From NCBI RefSeq assembly GCF_914768025.1, contig NZ_CAJZCE010000015.1, forward strand, positions 1 to 55,221: a stretch of 55,221 nt of DNA. Direction: 5' to 3'. The DNA comes from Snodgrassella gandavensis (lineage in GTDB: Bacteria > Pseudomonadota > Gammaproteobacteria > Burkholderiales > Neisseriaceae). Below the pieces are notes generated by a model that saw only the letters and a program-made list of their open reading frames with translations, did not search any database and was not told where the DNA came from. Position numbers and translations under genes: made by a program. Each line of letters starts with the position of its first letter. The stretch's first letter is position 1. Positions 7,784-17,400 of this stretch are shown here, piece by piece.

Positions 7784-9073
7784 ATGCAAAAAAACACCTT
7801 CAGACACCAGCCAGACTCAGCGGCCACGCCTGAAGACAATCCTGCCAGCCCCGGCCGCCGCCACAGCATGAAAATGCTGCTGGCCGGAGGACTGGGTATA
7901 GCCAGTATCGGCGCCAGCAAACCGGCGAGTGCGACCAGCAACTGTACTCACGATTACAATCAGGCAGTCGATTACTGGGGCAGTCATCAGGCAGGTGTGA
8001 TCACACCTGATACCAAAGAAGCCATTTTTGTTGCCTTTAACGTGACCACACGTGATAAAGCCCAACTACAACGGCTATTACAGCTTATTTCCCAACGCAT
8101 CGCCTACCTCACCCGACCACAGACACTGGCAGCAGGAAAAAATGACCAGTTGCCGCCAGTGGAATCCGGGCTACTCGGTCACAACCTGTCACCTGACTCG
8201 CTTACCATTACCGTAGCCGTGGGCGCCAGCCTGTTTGACCAGCGCTTTGGTCTGGCCAAACACAAACCCAAAAAACTGATACCCATGCCGCGCTTTCCCA
8301 ACGACCGGCTGGAAAAAGACTGGTGTGGCGGAGATTTATCTATTCAGTTTTGTGCCAACAGCCGTGAAAGCGTGATTTATGCCCTGCGCGACCTGATTAG
8401 CCACTGCAACCAGTTCATGGTACCCGTTTGGAAAATGGACGGATTCCTGCCGGCACGCGATATCGACCATCACAGCACCGCCATCAACCTGTTTGGCTTT
8501 AAAGATGGTACCGGCAACGCCCCCATTAGCGATAGCAAACTGATGGACGAACTGGTATGGGTAACTGCCGATAACCATGAACCTGCATGGTGTCTGGGTG
8601 GCAGCTATCAGGCCATCCGCCTGATTCGCTTTAATCTAGAATTCTGGGACAGAACGCCACTGGAAGATCAGGAAAACGATTTTGGCCGTTACAAAACCAG
8701 CGGCGCACCCATCGGCATGCAGCACGAAATGGATGACCCGCAGATGAATCGCGACCCGCATGGCGACCGCATCCTGTTTGATTCCCACATGCGCCGTGCC
8801 GAGCCACGTATTCCGGAACGGCATGTAGCCAAACTGCGCCGGCGCAGCTTCAGTTACTCACTAGGTATATTACCCAGCGGCCAGCTTGATATGGGGCTGA
8901 TTTTCGTTGCCTACCAAAATGACCTCAAAAAAGGCTTTATCGACACCCAGAACCGCCTCAACGGCGAGCCACTGGAACGCTATATCAAACCATTTGGTGG
9001 TGGCTTCTTCTTTGTTTTGCCGGGAATGGCCAAAGAAAACGATTATCTGGGCAAGCAGCTACTTGAAGAATAA
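7784..9073 (+). CDS. efeB: EfeB-type DyP peroxidase / deferrochelatase
   Basis: A 429-residue heme peroxidase with a Tat-type signal (PGRRHSMKMLLAGGLG). The DyP signature GXXDG appears as GFKDGTGN near residue 245, with the proximal heme His region DSHMRRAEPR further on. EfeB works in the periplasm with EfeUO, oxidising Fe(II) and possibly removing iron from heme. It is the last gene of the operon, and a stem-loop follows about 70 bp downstream. Confidence 0.92.
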   Translation: MQKNTFRHQPDSAATPEDNPASPGRRHSMKMLLAGGLGIASIGASKPASATSNCTHDYNQAVDYWGSHQAGVITPDTKEAIFVAFNVTTRDKAQLQRLLQLISQRIAYLTRPQTLAAGKNDQLPPVESGLLGHNLSPDSLTITVAVGASLFDQRFGLAKHKPKKLIPMPRFPNDRLEKDWCGGDLSIQFCANSRESVIYALRDLISHCNQFMVPVWKMDGFLPARDIDHHSTAINLFGFKDGTGNAPISDSKLMDELVWVTADNHEPAWCLGGSYQAIRLIRFNLEFWDRTPLEDQENDFGRYKTSGAPIGMQHEMDDPQMNRDPHGDRILFDSHMRRAEPRIPERHVAKLRRRSFSYSLGILPSGQLDMGLIFVAYQNDLKKGFIDTQNRLNGEPLERYIKPFGGGFFFVLPGMAKENDYLGKQLLEE

Positions 9074-9142
9074 ACAGCAAGCAATAAAAACAGACCGCAT
9101 TCCGACCTAAGCCTGAATAGCCCAAAGCATATCCATATCAAA

Positions 9143-9172
9143 AGAGCACGCCAGCATAAACTGTAGTGCTCT
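9143..9172. terminator. Bidirectional terminator between efeB and pepN
   Basis: The 7-bp stem agagcac / gtgctct has a T-rich tail on the plus side (gatttatttta) and a T-run on the minus side. It would serve both convergent genes. Confidence 0.6.
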
Positions 9173-9211
9173 GATTTATTTTATTCCAGCCAGCACTCAC
9201 CAGCCATCATC

Positions 9212-11857
9212 TCAATCGCGCAAAATCTTGTCCACAATCTCACGGCTGTCTTTAGATAAACCTTCATGCTGCTGAATCCGCTGCAACTGTTCAGCCATCA
9301 ACGCCTTGCGTTGCGGTTCCAGCCGGCCATACAGATTAAATGCCTGTACCAGACGCGATGCCACCTGCGGATTAAATCCATCAATACGCAATATATGCTC
9401 AGCAATAAAGCGATAGCCACTACCATCGGCAGCATGAAAATGCTCAATATTACGGCTAAAGCTACCCAGTAACGAACGCACCTTGTTCGGATTTTCCAGA
9501 CTGAAAGCCGGGTGCTGCAAGGCTGCCTGTACCTGTTGCAAGGTATCTGCACGCTGGCTGCTGCCAATCAGAATAAAATACTTGTCCATCACCAGATCAT
9601 CGTGCGTATAACGCAGGGCAAACCGGTTTAATAACTCATTGCGTTTGTCATCGGACAGATGATTAATGGCCGACAGCATCCCAAATTCATGAGTCATATT
9701 AGTGGCACGCTGCGTATATTCACTTGCAATAGTTTGCAGTAATTGCGCTCTGGCCTGTACACCCCATTGCAATAAAATATTGCGCAAGCTGCGCACGCCG
9801 GCCAGATCAGGGTGATATTCCTGTGGAGCCGCATGCTTACTGTTTTGCTCCTGTGCATCAGCCCATGTACGCCAGTGCGTCAGCGTGTCTTCCATGCTGG
9901 CAGCCAAATCCTGCAACAGTGCCTGCCGTGCACGTACATACAGCTCAGGATTAATGCTTTGCGCATCCTCCCACAATTCCGCTTCAGTTGGCACCTGTAA
10001 TAATACTGCTTTATAAGCCGGGTCAATATCGGCATTCAACGCCGCAGTAATTGCCGCAGCCAGCTCAGCATGATGGGGAACCGGCTGATTTGCAGCCAGC
10101 GCCGCCACATTAGCCGCAACAGCGCGCCGGTACAGAGTTTGTGCAGCTTCCCAGCGGGCAAAGGAATCAGTGTCATGTGCCAGCAGCAACATCAAATCAG
10201 CATCACCATACGGATAATCCAGTCTTACCGGCGCACTGAAACCGCGCAACAATGATGGCACCACCTCCTGTGCAACATCATAAAACACAAATGTCTGTTG
10301 TGCCTGATTGAATACCAGTACTGTTTCATCTACCAACACATCCGTATCGGCCAGTCTGAATGCCACAAGTGTGCCATCGCGGCCAAGCAGCCCAACTTTA
10401 ACCGGAATCACCATCGGTTGCTTATCCGCCATATCAGGCGTGGGTGGAGTGTACTGCTGTAGATGCAGACTAAACGTATGATTGCCTGCATCATATTCAC
10501 CATGCGCTTTAATCTGCGGTGTACCAGCCTGACTGTACCATAAAGCAAACTGCTCCAGATTAACACCATTGGCATCAGCCATAGCCGCGCGGAAATCATC
10601 ACACGTCACTGCCTGACCATCATGGCGCTGGAAGTAAAGCTGCATACCTTTCTGAAAACCGGCTTCGCCCAGAAGTGTATGGTACATGCGTACCACCTCA
10701 GCACCTTTCTCATACACAGTCAACGTATAGAAATTATTCATTTCCTCATATGAAGCAGGCCGTACCGGATGTGCCATCGGGCCAGCATCCTCGGCAAACT
10801 GCATACTGCGCAATACCCTGACATTATGAATACGGCGTACTGCCCTGCTGGCACGATCGGCTGAAAATTCCTGATCACGGAATACCGTCAGACCTTCTTT
10901 CAGTGACAACTGAAACCAGTCACGACAGGTTACCCGGTTACCCGTCCAGTTATGGAAATACTCATGACCAATCACACCCTCAATTGCTTCAAAATCCGCA
11001 TCAGTAGCCGTATCACTGCTGGCAAGTACATATTTAGTATTGAAAATATTCAGACCTTTATTTTCCATGGCACCCATATTGAAATCGCTCACGGCCACGA
11101 CCATAAAAATATTCAAATCGTATTCCAGATTAAAACGCTCTTCATCCCACTGCATCGCATGCTTCAGTGATTCCAGCGCAAAACCTGCCTTGGCACGGTC
11201 TTCCGGACGAGTATAAAACTTCAGCGCCACCTCCTTACCGCTGCGGGTTATAAAACTGCCCTCCAGCACCGCCAACTGCCCCGCCACCAGTGCAAACAGA
11301 TAGCTTGGTTTGGCAAACGGGTCACGCCAGCATACCCAGTGGCGACCATTGTCCAGCTCACCACTGTCAATCAGATTACCATTAGACAACATAACCGGAT
11401 AACGCCGCTTATCACCAATAATAGTGGTGGTAAACTGACTCATCACATCCGGCCGGTCAAAATAATAGGTAATCTTGCGAAAGCCTTCAGGTTCATTCTG
11501 GGTATACAGATTATCACCAGACTCATACAGCCCCATCAGCGTTTTATTTTGCGCCGGATACAATCTGGTGGTGATTTCCAGCACAAACTCACTGTCTGGC
11601 ACCGCATGAATAATCAGCTTTTCATCTGCAACTGCATATTCATGCGGACACAAAGACTTACCATTTAAAACAATCTGCAACAACTCCGCGCTGCCATCCA
11701 GTACACAAGGTTTGCCTGCCTGCCGTGGCACCACAGTCATGCGATTGAGGACAGTGGTATAAGCATCCTCCAGAGAAAAAGTCAGATTAATATCAGCTAC
11801 CGCAAAATCCGGTGCCTGATAATCTTTTAAGTAATGAACGACTTTATTTTCACTCAT
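9212..11857 (-). CDS. pepN: Aminopeptidase N (M1 metallopeptidase)
   Basis: An 881-residue cytosolic zinc aminopeptidase, full length for bacterial PepN. The exopeptidase motif GAMEN (FNMGAMENKGLNIF) is near residue 265 and the zinc motif HEYFH, with the downstream Glu in KEGLTVFRDQEF, near residue 300. The C-terminal alpha-helical PepN domain is present. The start MSENKVVHY uses an ATG preceded by aagag at 8 nt; a GTG three codons earlier is less likely. It removes N-terminal residues from peptides in general protein turnover. It is transcribed divergently from cycA. Confidence 0.95.
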   Translation of the reverse strand: MSENKVVHYLKDYQAPDFAVADINLTFSLEDAYTTVLNRMTVVPRQAGKPCVLDGSAELLQIVLNGKSLCPHEYAVADEKLIIHAVPDSEFVLEITTRLYPAQNKTLMGLYESGDNLYTQNEPEGFRKITYYFDRPDVMSQFTTTIIGDKRRYPVMLSNGNLIDSGELDNGRHWVCWRDPFAKPSYLFALVAGQLAVLEGSFITRSGKEVALKFYTRPEDRAKAGFALESLKHAMQWDEERFNLEYDLNIFMVVAVSDFNMGAMENKGLNIFNTKYVLASSDTATDADFEAIEGVIGHEYFHNWTGNRVTCRDWFQLSLKEGLTVFRDQEFSADRASRAVRRIHNVRVLRSMQFAEDAGPMAHPVRPASYEEMNNFYTLTVYEKGAEVVRMYHTLLGEAGFQKGMQLYFQRHDGQAVTCDDFRAAMADANGVNLEQFALWYSQAGTPQIKAHGEYDAGNHTFSLHLQQYTPPTPDMADKQPMVIPVKVGLLGRDGTLVAFRLADTDVLVDETVLVFNQAQQTFVFYDVAQEVVPSLLRGFSAPVRLDYPYGDADLMLLLAHDTDSFARWEAAQTLYRRAVAANVAALAANQPVPHHAELAAAITAALNADIDPAYKAVLLQVPTEAELWEDAQSINPELYVRARQALLQDLAASMEDTLTHWRTWADAQEQNSKHAAPQEYHPDLAGVRSLRNILLQWGVQARAQLLQTIASEYTQRATNMTHEFGMLSAINHLSDDKRNELLNRFALRYTHDDLVMDKYFILIGSSQRADTLQQVQAALQHPAFSLENPNKVRSLLGSFSRNIEHFHAADGSGYRFIAEHILRIDGFNPQVASRLVQAFNLYGRLEPQRKALMAEQLQRIQQHEGLSKDSREIVDKILRD

Positions 11858-12398
11858 ATTTAACACTCTTAATATCCAAATCTGTGCTGTCTATTGTACG
11901 GCTACCATGCACACAATCAACCCCATCACCGCCGTACACAGTAGCAACAACATTCCCGCCTTAAAATGTAACCATTATTACCCAGACTCAATCTCCGGCA
12001 TACATAAACTGCACCACTTGCATCAATCCGGTATTACTCATATTTAATCTGCTTTCAGTCCGGCGCATGGATACATTCTCCCTTCTATAATTATTATTCC
12101 TTAGCCAGCCCGCCCAACCTCGCCTAGAGGTTAACCGAAAAAATCACCACCTTAATACACAGCAACCATTCACAACATCTGCATTCAGATATTGCCAGCA
12201 ACAGTAAAAAACTGTGATACAGTATTATGACTTTAAGCTGGCTATGCAGCTAATAACATGCACTATATTAAATACATGAATATAGTTCTGCCAGCACCAG
12301 AAAGCCATTTAGCATAAACAACCTTATACCCACGTATAATCTCCAAAAAACAAAACCATGTTTTCGATTCCTGTTTTCCAGTCTCTAAAGGATATACC
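11858..12398. other. Divergent intergenic region pepN / cycA
   Basis: This 540-bp stretch holds no gene that I can support. It must carry both outward promoters. A small hairpin (acagt / actgt) lies near 12200. I looked for a glycine-riboswitch core before cycA and did not find one. Confidence 0.5.
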
Positions 12399-13799
12399 AT
12401 GAGCCGGCCACCCGAGTTAAAACGTACATTAAAAAACCGACATTTACAGCTAATTGCTATCGGCGGTGCAATCGGTACCGGCCTTTTTATGGGTTCAGGC
12501 CGCACCATCAGCCTAGCAGGGCCATCCGTACTGTTTACCTATATCATCATCGGCGCATTCCTGTTTTTTGTTATGCGTGCCATGGGTGAACTGCTATTGC
12601 ACAATCTGCATTACAAATCCTTTGTCGACTTCACCACCGATATTCTTAATCCTACTGTCGGCTATTATGTTGGCTGGTCATACTGGTTTTGCTGGGTAGT
12701 AATTGGCATGGCCGATATCGTAGCCATTACCGGTTATACCCAGTTCTGGTGGCCAGACGTACCACTCTGGCTGCCCGGCATCATATGCATTATTGTCCTG
12801 CTGGCACTGAATCTATTATCCGTCAAACTCTTTGGTGAACTAGAATTCTGGTTTGCCTTGATCAAGATTCTGGCTATTCTGGCGCTGATTGGCTGTGGCG
12901 GCTATCTATTGCTCACCGGCTTTGTCAGTGCCGGCGGCATTCAGGCACGAATCAGTAATTTATGGTCTTATGGTGGCTGGATGCCACATGGCTGGTCCGG
13001 TTTTTTTGCTGCCTTTCAGATTGCCATCTTTGCTTTTGTTGGCATCGAACTGGTTGGCACAGCGTCGGCCGAAACAGACGACCCCAATACCACCCTGCCA
13101 GCCGCCATCAACAAAATACCAGTGCGCGTGATCGTCTTTTATGTACTGGCCTTAACCATCATCATGACAGTTACCCCGTGGAGCATGGTTGCGCCAGACC
13201 GTAGCCCGTTCGTCAACATGTTCACCCTAATTGGCATTAGCGCCGCCGCCACCATTATTAATTTTGTCGTGTTGACTTCCGCCCTGTCCTCTGCCAATAG
13301 CGGCATGTATTCCACCGGCCGCATGCTGTACGGCCTATCAAGAAACGGCGTTGGCCCGAAAGCCTTTGCGCGGCTATCAGCTACAGGCGTGCCACAAAAC
13401 GGCCTGATCTATTCCTGCGCCCTGCTGCTGATTGGTGTGGGTCTGCTCTATGCCGAGGGTGATGTCATGAAAGTATTTACCATCGTCACCACCGTATCCA
13501 GTATCTGCTTTATCTTTGTCTGGGCAGTTATCCTGATTGCCTACCTGCGTTATCGCAAGCTTTATCCAGAGGCACACGCGCGCTCAGTCTACAAAATGCC
13601 CTTTGGCATACCGATGTGCTATGTCTGCCTGATATTTTTTGTATTTGTACTGTATCTGTTCAGTCAGGATAAAGATACCCTTACTGGCCTGCTGGCCACA
13701 CCAGTCTGGTTTATTCTTCTGACCATGCTCCTGCCCCTGTATCGCCAGCAACTGAAAAAACGCATCACCTATTCAGATACCACCAGCACCAACCAGTAA
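12399..13799 (+). CDS. cycA: D-serine/D-alanine/glycine:H+ symporter (AAT family)
   Basis: A 466-residue permease with about 12 membrane segments and strong family signatures: RHLQLIAIGGAIGTGLFMGSG at the N terminus, then MRAMGELLLHN, GMADIVAIT and FAFVGIELVGT, closely resembling E. coli CycA. It would import glycine, D-alanine and D-serine with protons. The ribosome site aaagga is 6 nt before the ATG. It is a single gene ended by two stem-loops, convergent with thiG. Confidence 0.92.
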   Translation: MSRPPELKRTLKNRHLQLIAIGGAIGTGLFMGSGRTISLAGPSVLFTYIIIGAFLFFVMRAMGELLLHNLHYKSFVDFTTDILNPTVGYYVGWSYWFCWVVIGMADIVAITGYTQFWWPDVPLWLPGIICIIVLLALNLLSVKLFGELEFWFALIKILAILALIGCGGYLLLTGFVSAGGIQARISNLWSYGGWMPHGWSGFFAAFQIAIFAFVGIELVGTASAETDDPNTTLPAAINKIPVRVIVFYVLALTIIMTVTPWSMVAPDRSPFVNMFTLIGISAAATIINFVVLTSALSSANSGMYSTGRMLYGLSRNGVGPKAFARLSATGVPQNGLIYSCALLLIGVGLLYAEGDVMKVFTIVTTVSSICFIFVWAVILIAYLRYRKLYPEAHARSVYKMPFGIPMCYVCLIFFVFVLYLFSQDKDTLTGLLATPVWFILLTMLLPLYRQQLKKRITYSDTTSTNQ

Positions 13800-13812
13800 C
13801 ATTCAAAAAGGC

Positions 13813-13851
13813 TGTCCTGTTTAACCACCATCGGTGCAATTAAACAGGACA
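13813..13851. repeat. 12-bp inverted repeat after cycA
   Basis: The arms tgtcctgtttaa / ttaaacaggaca are perfect, and the 15-nt loop contains a further cacc / ggtg pairing. No T-run follows. It sits between cycA and the canonical terminator. Confidence 0.75.
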
Positions 13852-13869
13852 AATAACCGCCAACATTAA

Positions 13870-13896
13870 ATAAAGCGCTTACGCGCTTTATTTTTT
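13870..13896 (+). terminator. Terminator of cycA
   Basis: The stem taaagcgc / gcgcttta with a 4-nt loop is followed by six T. It overlaps the very end of thiG (stop at 13898) and could serve both convergent genes. Confidence 0.85.
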
Positions 13897-13897
13897 A

Positions 13898-14692
13898 CTA
13901 CTCATAATCAGGATAATGCCAGAACGGCTGCCCAACCTGCGGCGTAGAAGCCTGCGCATTATAGCGTGGCACCACCGGTTCCGCCTCATAAGCCAGTCGC
14001 CCGGCATTAACCGCCAGCGCAAATGCCTCTGCCATCACCACCGGATCACCACTGCGCGAAACCGCCGTATTAAGCAATACACCATCAAAACCCCACTCCA
14101 TGACTTTTGCTGCATGAGAAGGTAAACCCAGCCCCGCATCCACCAGCAGCGGAGTATCTGGCAAACGTTCGCGCAACACATGCAGCGCATATTCATGCAC
14201 TGGTCCCAAACCAGTGCCAATCGGAGCAGCCCAAGGCATCAGTGCCTGACAGCCAACATCCAGCAAACGGCGGCAGACAATCAAATCCTCCGTACAATAC
14301 GGCAACACCTTAAAACCATCCTTAATCAGCATATCTGCCGCCCGTACCAACTGAAATACATCCGGCTGTAAAGTATCATCATCACCAATCAATTCCAGCT
14401 TGATCCAGTCAGTTTCAAATACTTCGCGCGCCATCTGAGCCGTAGTTACCGCCTCTTCTTCACTCAGACAACCAGCAGTATTGGGAAGAATAGGTAAAGC
14501 CAGCTCCTGTAACAAGCCCCATAGCCCCTGACCATGCTTGGCCGAGGTAGCGCCCTGCCGGCGCAACGCTACAGTAATCATAGCTGGTTGCGCCTTTCTT
14601 ACTGCTGCACGCAGTACTTCCGGGGTAGGATAAGCAGCGGTACCCAACAGCAAACGACTATCAAACTGCTCATCATAAAGTTGCAAAGCCAT
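13898..14692 (-). CDS. thiG: Thiazole synthase
   Basis: A 264-residue ThiG, a TIM barrel that builds thiazole phosphate from deoxyxylulose phosphate, dehydroglycine and ThiS thiocarboxylate. Family motifs are SRLLLGTAAYP at the N terminus, LPNTAGC, the Schiff-base lysine in DWIKLELIGDD, PIGTGLG and GFDGVLLNTAVS. The start is the ATG at 14692, which has gaggggat 7 nt upstream. ThiS and ThiO lie 1.2 kb away on the same strand but in a separate unit, with yagU in between. No TPP riboswitch was found upstream. Confidence 0.95.
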   Translation of the reverse strand: MALQLYDEQFDSRLLLGTAAYPTPEVLRAAVRKAQPAMITVALRRQGATSAKHGQGLWGLLQELALPILPNTAGCLSEEEAVTTAQMAREVFETDWIKLELIGDDDTLQPDVFQLVRAADMLIKDGFKVLPYCTEDLIVCRRLLDVGCQALMPWAAPIGTGLGPVHEYALHVLRERLPDTPLLVDAGLGLPSHAAKVMEWGFDGVLLNTAVSRSGDPVVMAEAFALAVNAGRLAYEAEPVVPRYNAQASTPQVGQPFWHYPDYE

Positions 14693-14927
14693 AAGCCATC
14701 CCCTCTTCACATAACATTAACCAATATTCCCAAATAGCCGGCATTAAAGACCATCCGCAGTAAAGAATGTTAGATTTTATAACCAGAACAATAACTTTGC
14801 ACCCATTTTCACCGAACAGAATAACATTAGCTATTGTCACCATACTCCGGCATATACCGAAACAGCCATAATACTGCTGCTTATTGCGGATACAAAAGCG
14901 TGAGCATAGGCAAGAATCAGACAAAGC

Positions 14928-15455
14928 TTACTGAAATTCCGGGTCTGGTTTCCTGGTCAGGCGGCTACGCAAATCACGGCGGAAAACTTCAATCGTCCAC
15001 ATCCACAGCAGCGTACCCATCAGCTCAGAGAACAGCTCATCAAACGGCAGATTCCATAATGCCGGTGACAGATTCAGTACCGGCAACATCATGCCGTGAA
15101 ACAGAATAGTTACCCCAATACCAAACGCCAGCCCCTGCCACAGCTTAACTTTAGGAAAAATCTCCGCGGCCATACAGTAAATCACCGCCCAAACAACTGA
15201 AAATAAAATATGCACCGCACTACCACCCCAGTTCATCACCTGATCAGAATAGGTGTAAACCATATCGTGCATATCAATGCCCATATCCTGAATAATCTGA
15301 ACCGTAGGAGCCACCCGGTCTGGCATACGTGGAGGCAACACCCCTTCCGTACCCGATTTCACAAAAGCTGAAATCACACCACCCATAATACCGGCCAAAA
15401 AAGCCACCACATAATTGCGGTTTGCAGGCTGCGTGCGAGCAAACAGATTAGACAT
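14928..15455 (-). CDS. yagU: YagU-family inner membrane protein (DUF1440)
   Basis: A 175-residue protein with about four hydrophobic segments. It matches E. coli YagU along its length (AGIMGGVISAFVKSG, PPRMPDRVAPT, KLWQGLAFG, EVFRRDLRSRLTRKPDPE). YagU has been linked to acid resistance in E. coli; the molecular function is not known. The start MSNLFARTQPANR is chosen because aagagga lies 9 nt upstream and it aligns with the E. coli N terminus; two ATGs further upstream are poorer. A Fur-like box lies just before the gene. It sits between thiS and thiG with no obvious link to thiamine. Confidence 0.88.
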   Translation of the reverse strand: MSNLFARTQPANRNYVVAFLAGIMGGVISAFVKSGTEGVLPPRMPDRVAPTVQIIQDMGIDMHDMVYTYSDQVMNWGGSAVHILFSVVWAVIYCMAAEIFPKVKLWQGLAFGIGVTILFHGMMLPVLNLSPALWNLPFDELFSELMGTLLWMWTIEVFRRDLRSRLTRKPDPEFQ

Positions 15456-15478
15456 AAATTCCATTCCTCTTATCATAT

Positions 15479-15497
15479 AATAATGATTGTTATTATT
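15479..15497. promoter_or_regulatory. Fur-like box before yagU
   Basis: The 19-mer aataatgattgttattatt matches 14 of 19 positions of the Fur consensus and lies about 23 bp before the yagU start. Iron control of yagU is therefore plausible. Confidence 0.55.
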
Positions 15498-15860
15498 CTT
15501 TATTAATTAATTAACAACATAACCTCAAGTACAAATGTAGATTAGAGACAACTTCAAACAGATTTACCCTTCAAATCCCTCCGTAGCCGCTTACATAAAA
15601 CTAACCAAAAATCTGGATGGCTACCTTACCCATTAGAACATTGATTTTACTGATAAGCAAACCAGCATTATTTTAGAAAATATTTTAGAAGAAAATATCA
15701 TTTCATTTAAAAATAAACAAATTAAAATAATTTAATAGCAGACCAACCATAGCCCACTTATCTATAGACAGAATATATACCTGTTTTATCAAAATGACAG
15801 AAACAAAAATATCAGCAAAACCCAAACACACAGGCAAAAACCGCCACTAGCTAAACAGCA
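15498..15860. other. AT-rich intergenic region between thiS and yagU
   Basis: About 360 bp of AT-rich DNA without a supported gene. It presumably carries the yagU promoter, reading leftwards. Confidence 0.5.
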
Positions 15861-15887
15861 AAAAACCCTGTATTCAAACAGGGTTTT
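15861..15887 (-). terminator. Terminator of thiO-thiS
   Basis: A 10-bp stem (aaaaccctgt / acagggtttt) with a T-run on the minus-strand side lies 30 bp after the thiS stop. It separates thiOS from the downstream yagU unit. Confidence 0.85.
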
Positions 15888-15916
15888 CAGAAACAAATCA
15901 GCACAGCAGCCAAATA

Positions 15917-16111
15917 CTAGCCACCCACTACCGGACTAACAATGTCTACCTTGTCCTGCGGTTGCAAATAGTAGTTTGAATACTGCTTTCTGGCGACAAA
16001 AGCCGTATTTACCGCAACAGCAAATGGCGCTTCTAGCATCAGATACTCAACCAGATCAGCCACTGTACTGCCATCAAAAACAATCACATCATCATTAACC
16101 CAAATATCCAT
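15917..16111 (-). CDS. thiS: Sulfur-carrier protein ThiS
   Basis: A 64-residue ubiquitin-like protein that ends in the required Gly-Gly (SPVVGG), the site of adenylation and thiocarboxylation. It provides sulfur for thiazole formation by ThiG. The ATG at 16111 shares one base with the thiO stop (TGATG) and is preceded by gggagg; the TTG one codon earlier is not needed. It is co-transcribed with thiO and followed by a terminator. Confidence 0.93.
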   Translation of the reverse strand: MDIWVNDDVIVFDGSTVADLVEYLMLEAPFAVAVNTAFVARKQYSNYYLQPQDKVDIVSPVVGG

Positions 16112-17226
16112 CAATCTGCCTCCCTATTCTGATTTAGTGGCAAAACACCAATGTGATAGCACGCCTGAGCATCAGGCAATGACTGCTGTTGCATTAAGGC
16201 CTGCAATACACGCACCGTAGCAATACTCACCGTAGGCGAAATCATAAAACCATGCCGAAACAAGCCATTAACCGCTACAACACGATTCCGCATATCATAA
16301 CGAATTTCTGGGCTTTCATGATTAAGCGTGGGGCGCAGCTCAGCCATACTTTCCAGAATCCGAGCCTCCCCAAAAGCCGGATGAACCGTATACAGAGCAG
16401 ACATCAGTTCCAGACCACTGCGGACACTCAGATTACTGTCATCTTCACTTTCAATCTGCGTCGCCCCGATAACAAACAGCTTGTTCTGCTTGGGCGCAAT
16501 ATAAATAGGATAGCGCGGATGCAATACCCGTACCGGCCGGCGAAGCTCAATATCCGGTGCATACAGGCGCAACACCTCTCCCCGCACCCCACGTAAACGG
16601 CTTTGACCGTGACTATTCCAGTTACCCTTGCCACCATAGCCACGACAATCCAGCGTCCAGTGAGCCAGAGCAGCACATTCCGCCAAATCACTGCTGCGCT
16701 CCCAATGGCAGCTTACCTGCTGCCGGTCGAGCACATCCGCCAAAGCCAGCAGAGTTTGCCGGTTATCCAGTTGTCCTTCCGTCGGCAAAAACAGCCCCTG
16801 CTGAAAACGGCCTGCTAGCTGCGGTTCGTGTTCACTAATCTCCTGATTATGCCATACCTGACAGACACTGCTGTCTTGATGGGCACGTTGCAAATGCTGG
16901 GAAAACTGCTTGGCCAAAGCATGATCCTGCGGATGCCACACAATCAGCGAACCATTTTGCTGCATAAATACCGGTGTCGGAAACGAATCCACCCACTGGC
17001 GCCAGATAGGCAGACTGGCATAGCCTAGCTGTACCACCAGCGGCGTTGCTTCCACCGCTTCGGCCGTAGGTGCCAGCATCGCGGCAGCAGCAAAAGCAGC
17101 AGCATCCTCACCATTACGCTTACCAGCATTAAACAATATCACCTTACAGCCCTGATCTGCCAACAACCACGCAGTCAGGCGTCCCAATAAACCACCTCCC
17201 AGTACCGCAACATCATATTGTTTCAT
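16111..17226 (-). CDS. thiO: FAD-dependent glycine oxidase ThiO
   Basis: A 371-residue DAO-family flavoprotein. The N-terminal dinucleotide-binding motif is VAVLGGGLLGRLTAWLLA. The C-terminal region has the family pattern ending in NGLFRHGFMISPTVS. ThiO oxidises glycine to iminoglycine for thiazole synthesis in aerobic bacteria. The start MKQYDVAVLGGG is chosen over longer frames because it places the FAD motif at the very N terminus and has an aggtg site. It overlaps thiS by one base. Confidence 0.92.
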   Translation of the reverse strand: MKQYDVAVLGGGLLGRLTAWLLADQGCKVILFNAGKRNGEDAAAFAAAAMLAPTAEAVEATPLVVQLGYASLPIWRQWVDSFPTPVFMQQNGSLIVWHPQDHALAKQFSQHLQRAHQDSSVCQVWHNQEISEHEPQLAGRFQQGLFLPTEGQLDNRQTLLALADVLDRQQVSCHWERSSDLAECAALAHWTLDCRGYGGKGNWNSHGQSRLRGVRGEVLRLYAPDIELRRPVRVLHPRYPIYIAPKQNKLFVIGATQIESEDDSNLSVRSGLELMSALYTVHPAFGEARILESMAELRPTLNHESPEIRYDMRNRVVAVNGLFRHGFMISPTVSIATVRVLQALMQQQSLPDAQACYHIGVLPLNQNREAD

Positions 17227-17400
17227 TGTGCACCTGTTTTCCTTGACCTGAATCTGTATCCAGTTCGTATCGGCCTGCATTCTGTAACGCCAGCAACTAA
17301 TCCACACAAAACATTACACAGCGCTCATCTATCCATTTCTTGAACAAATCCACCCCAGCAGGTATAACCCCCATATTACTCATAACAGGCATACACCACC

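Noticed and set aside
14693-17400. TPP riboswitch before thiG or thiO
   Set aside because: No ctgaga ... acctgaacctgatc-type core was found upstream of thiG, thiS or thiO on the minus strand.
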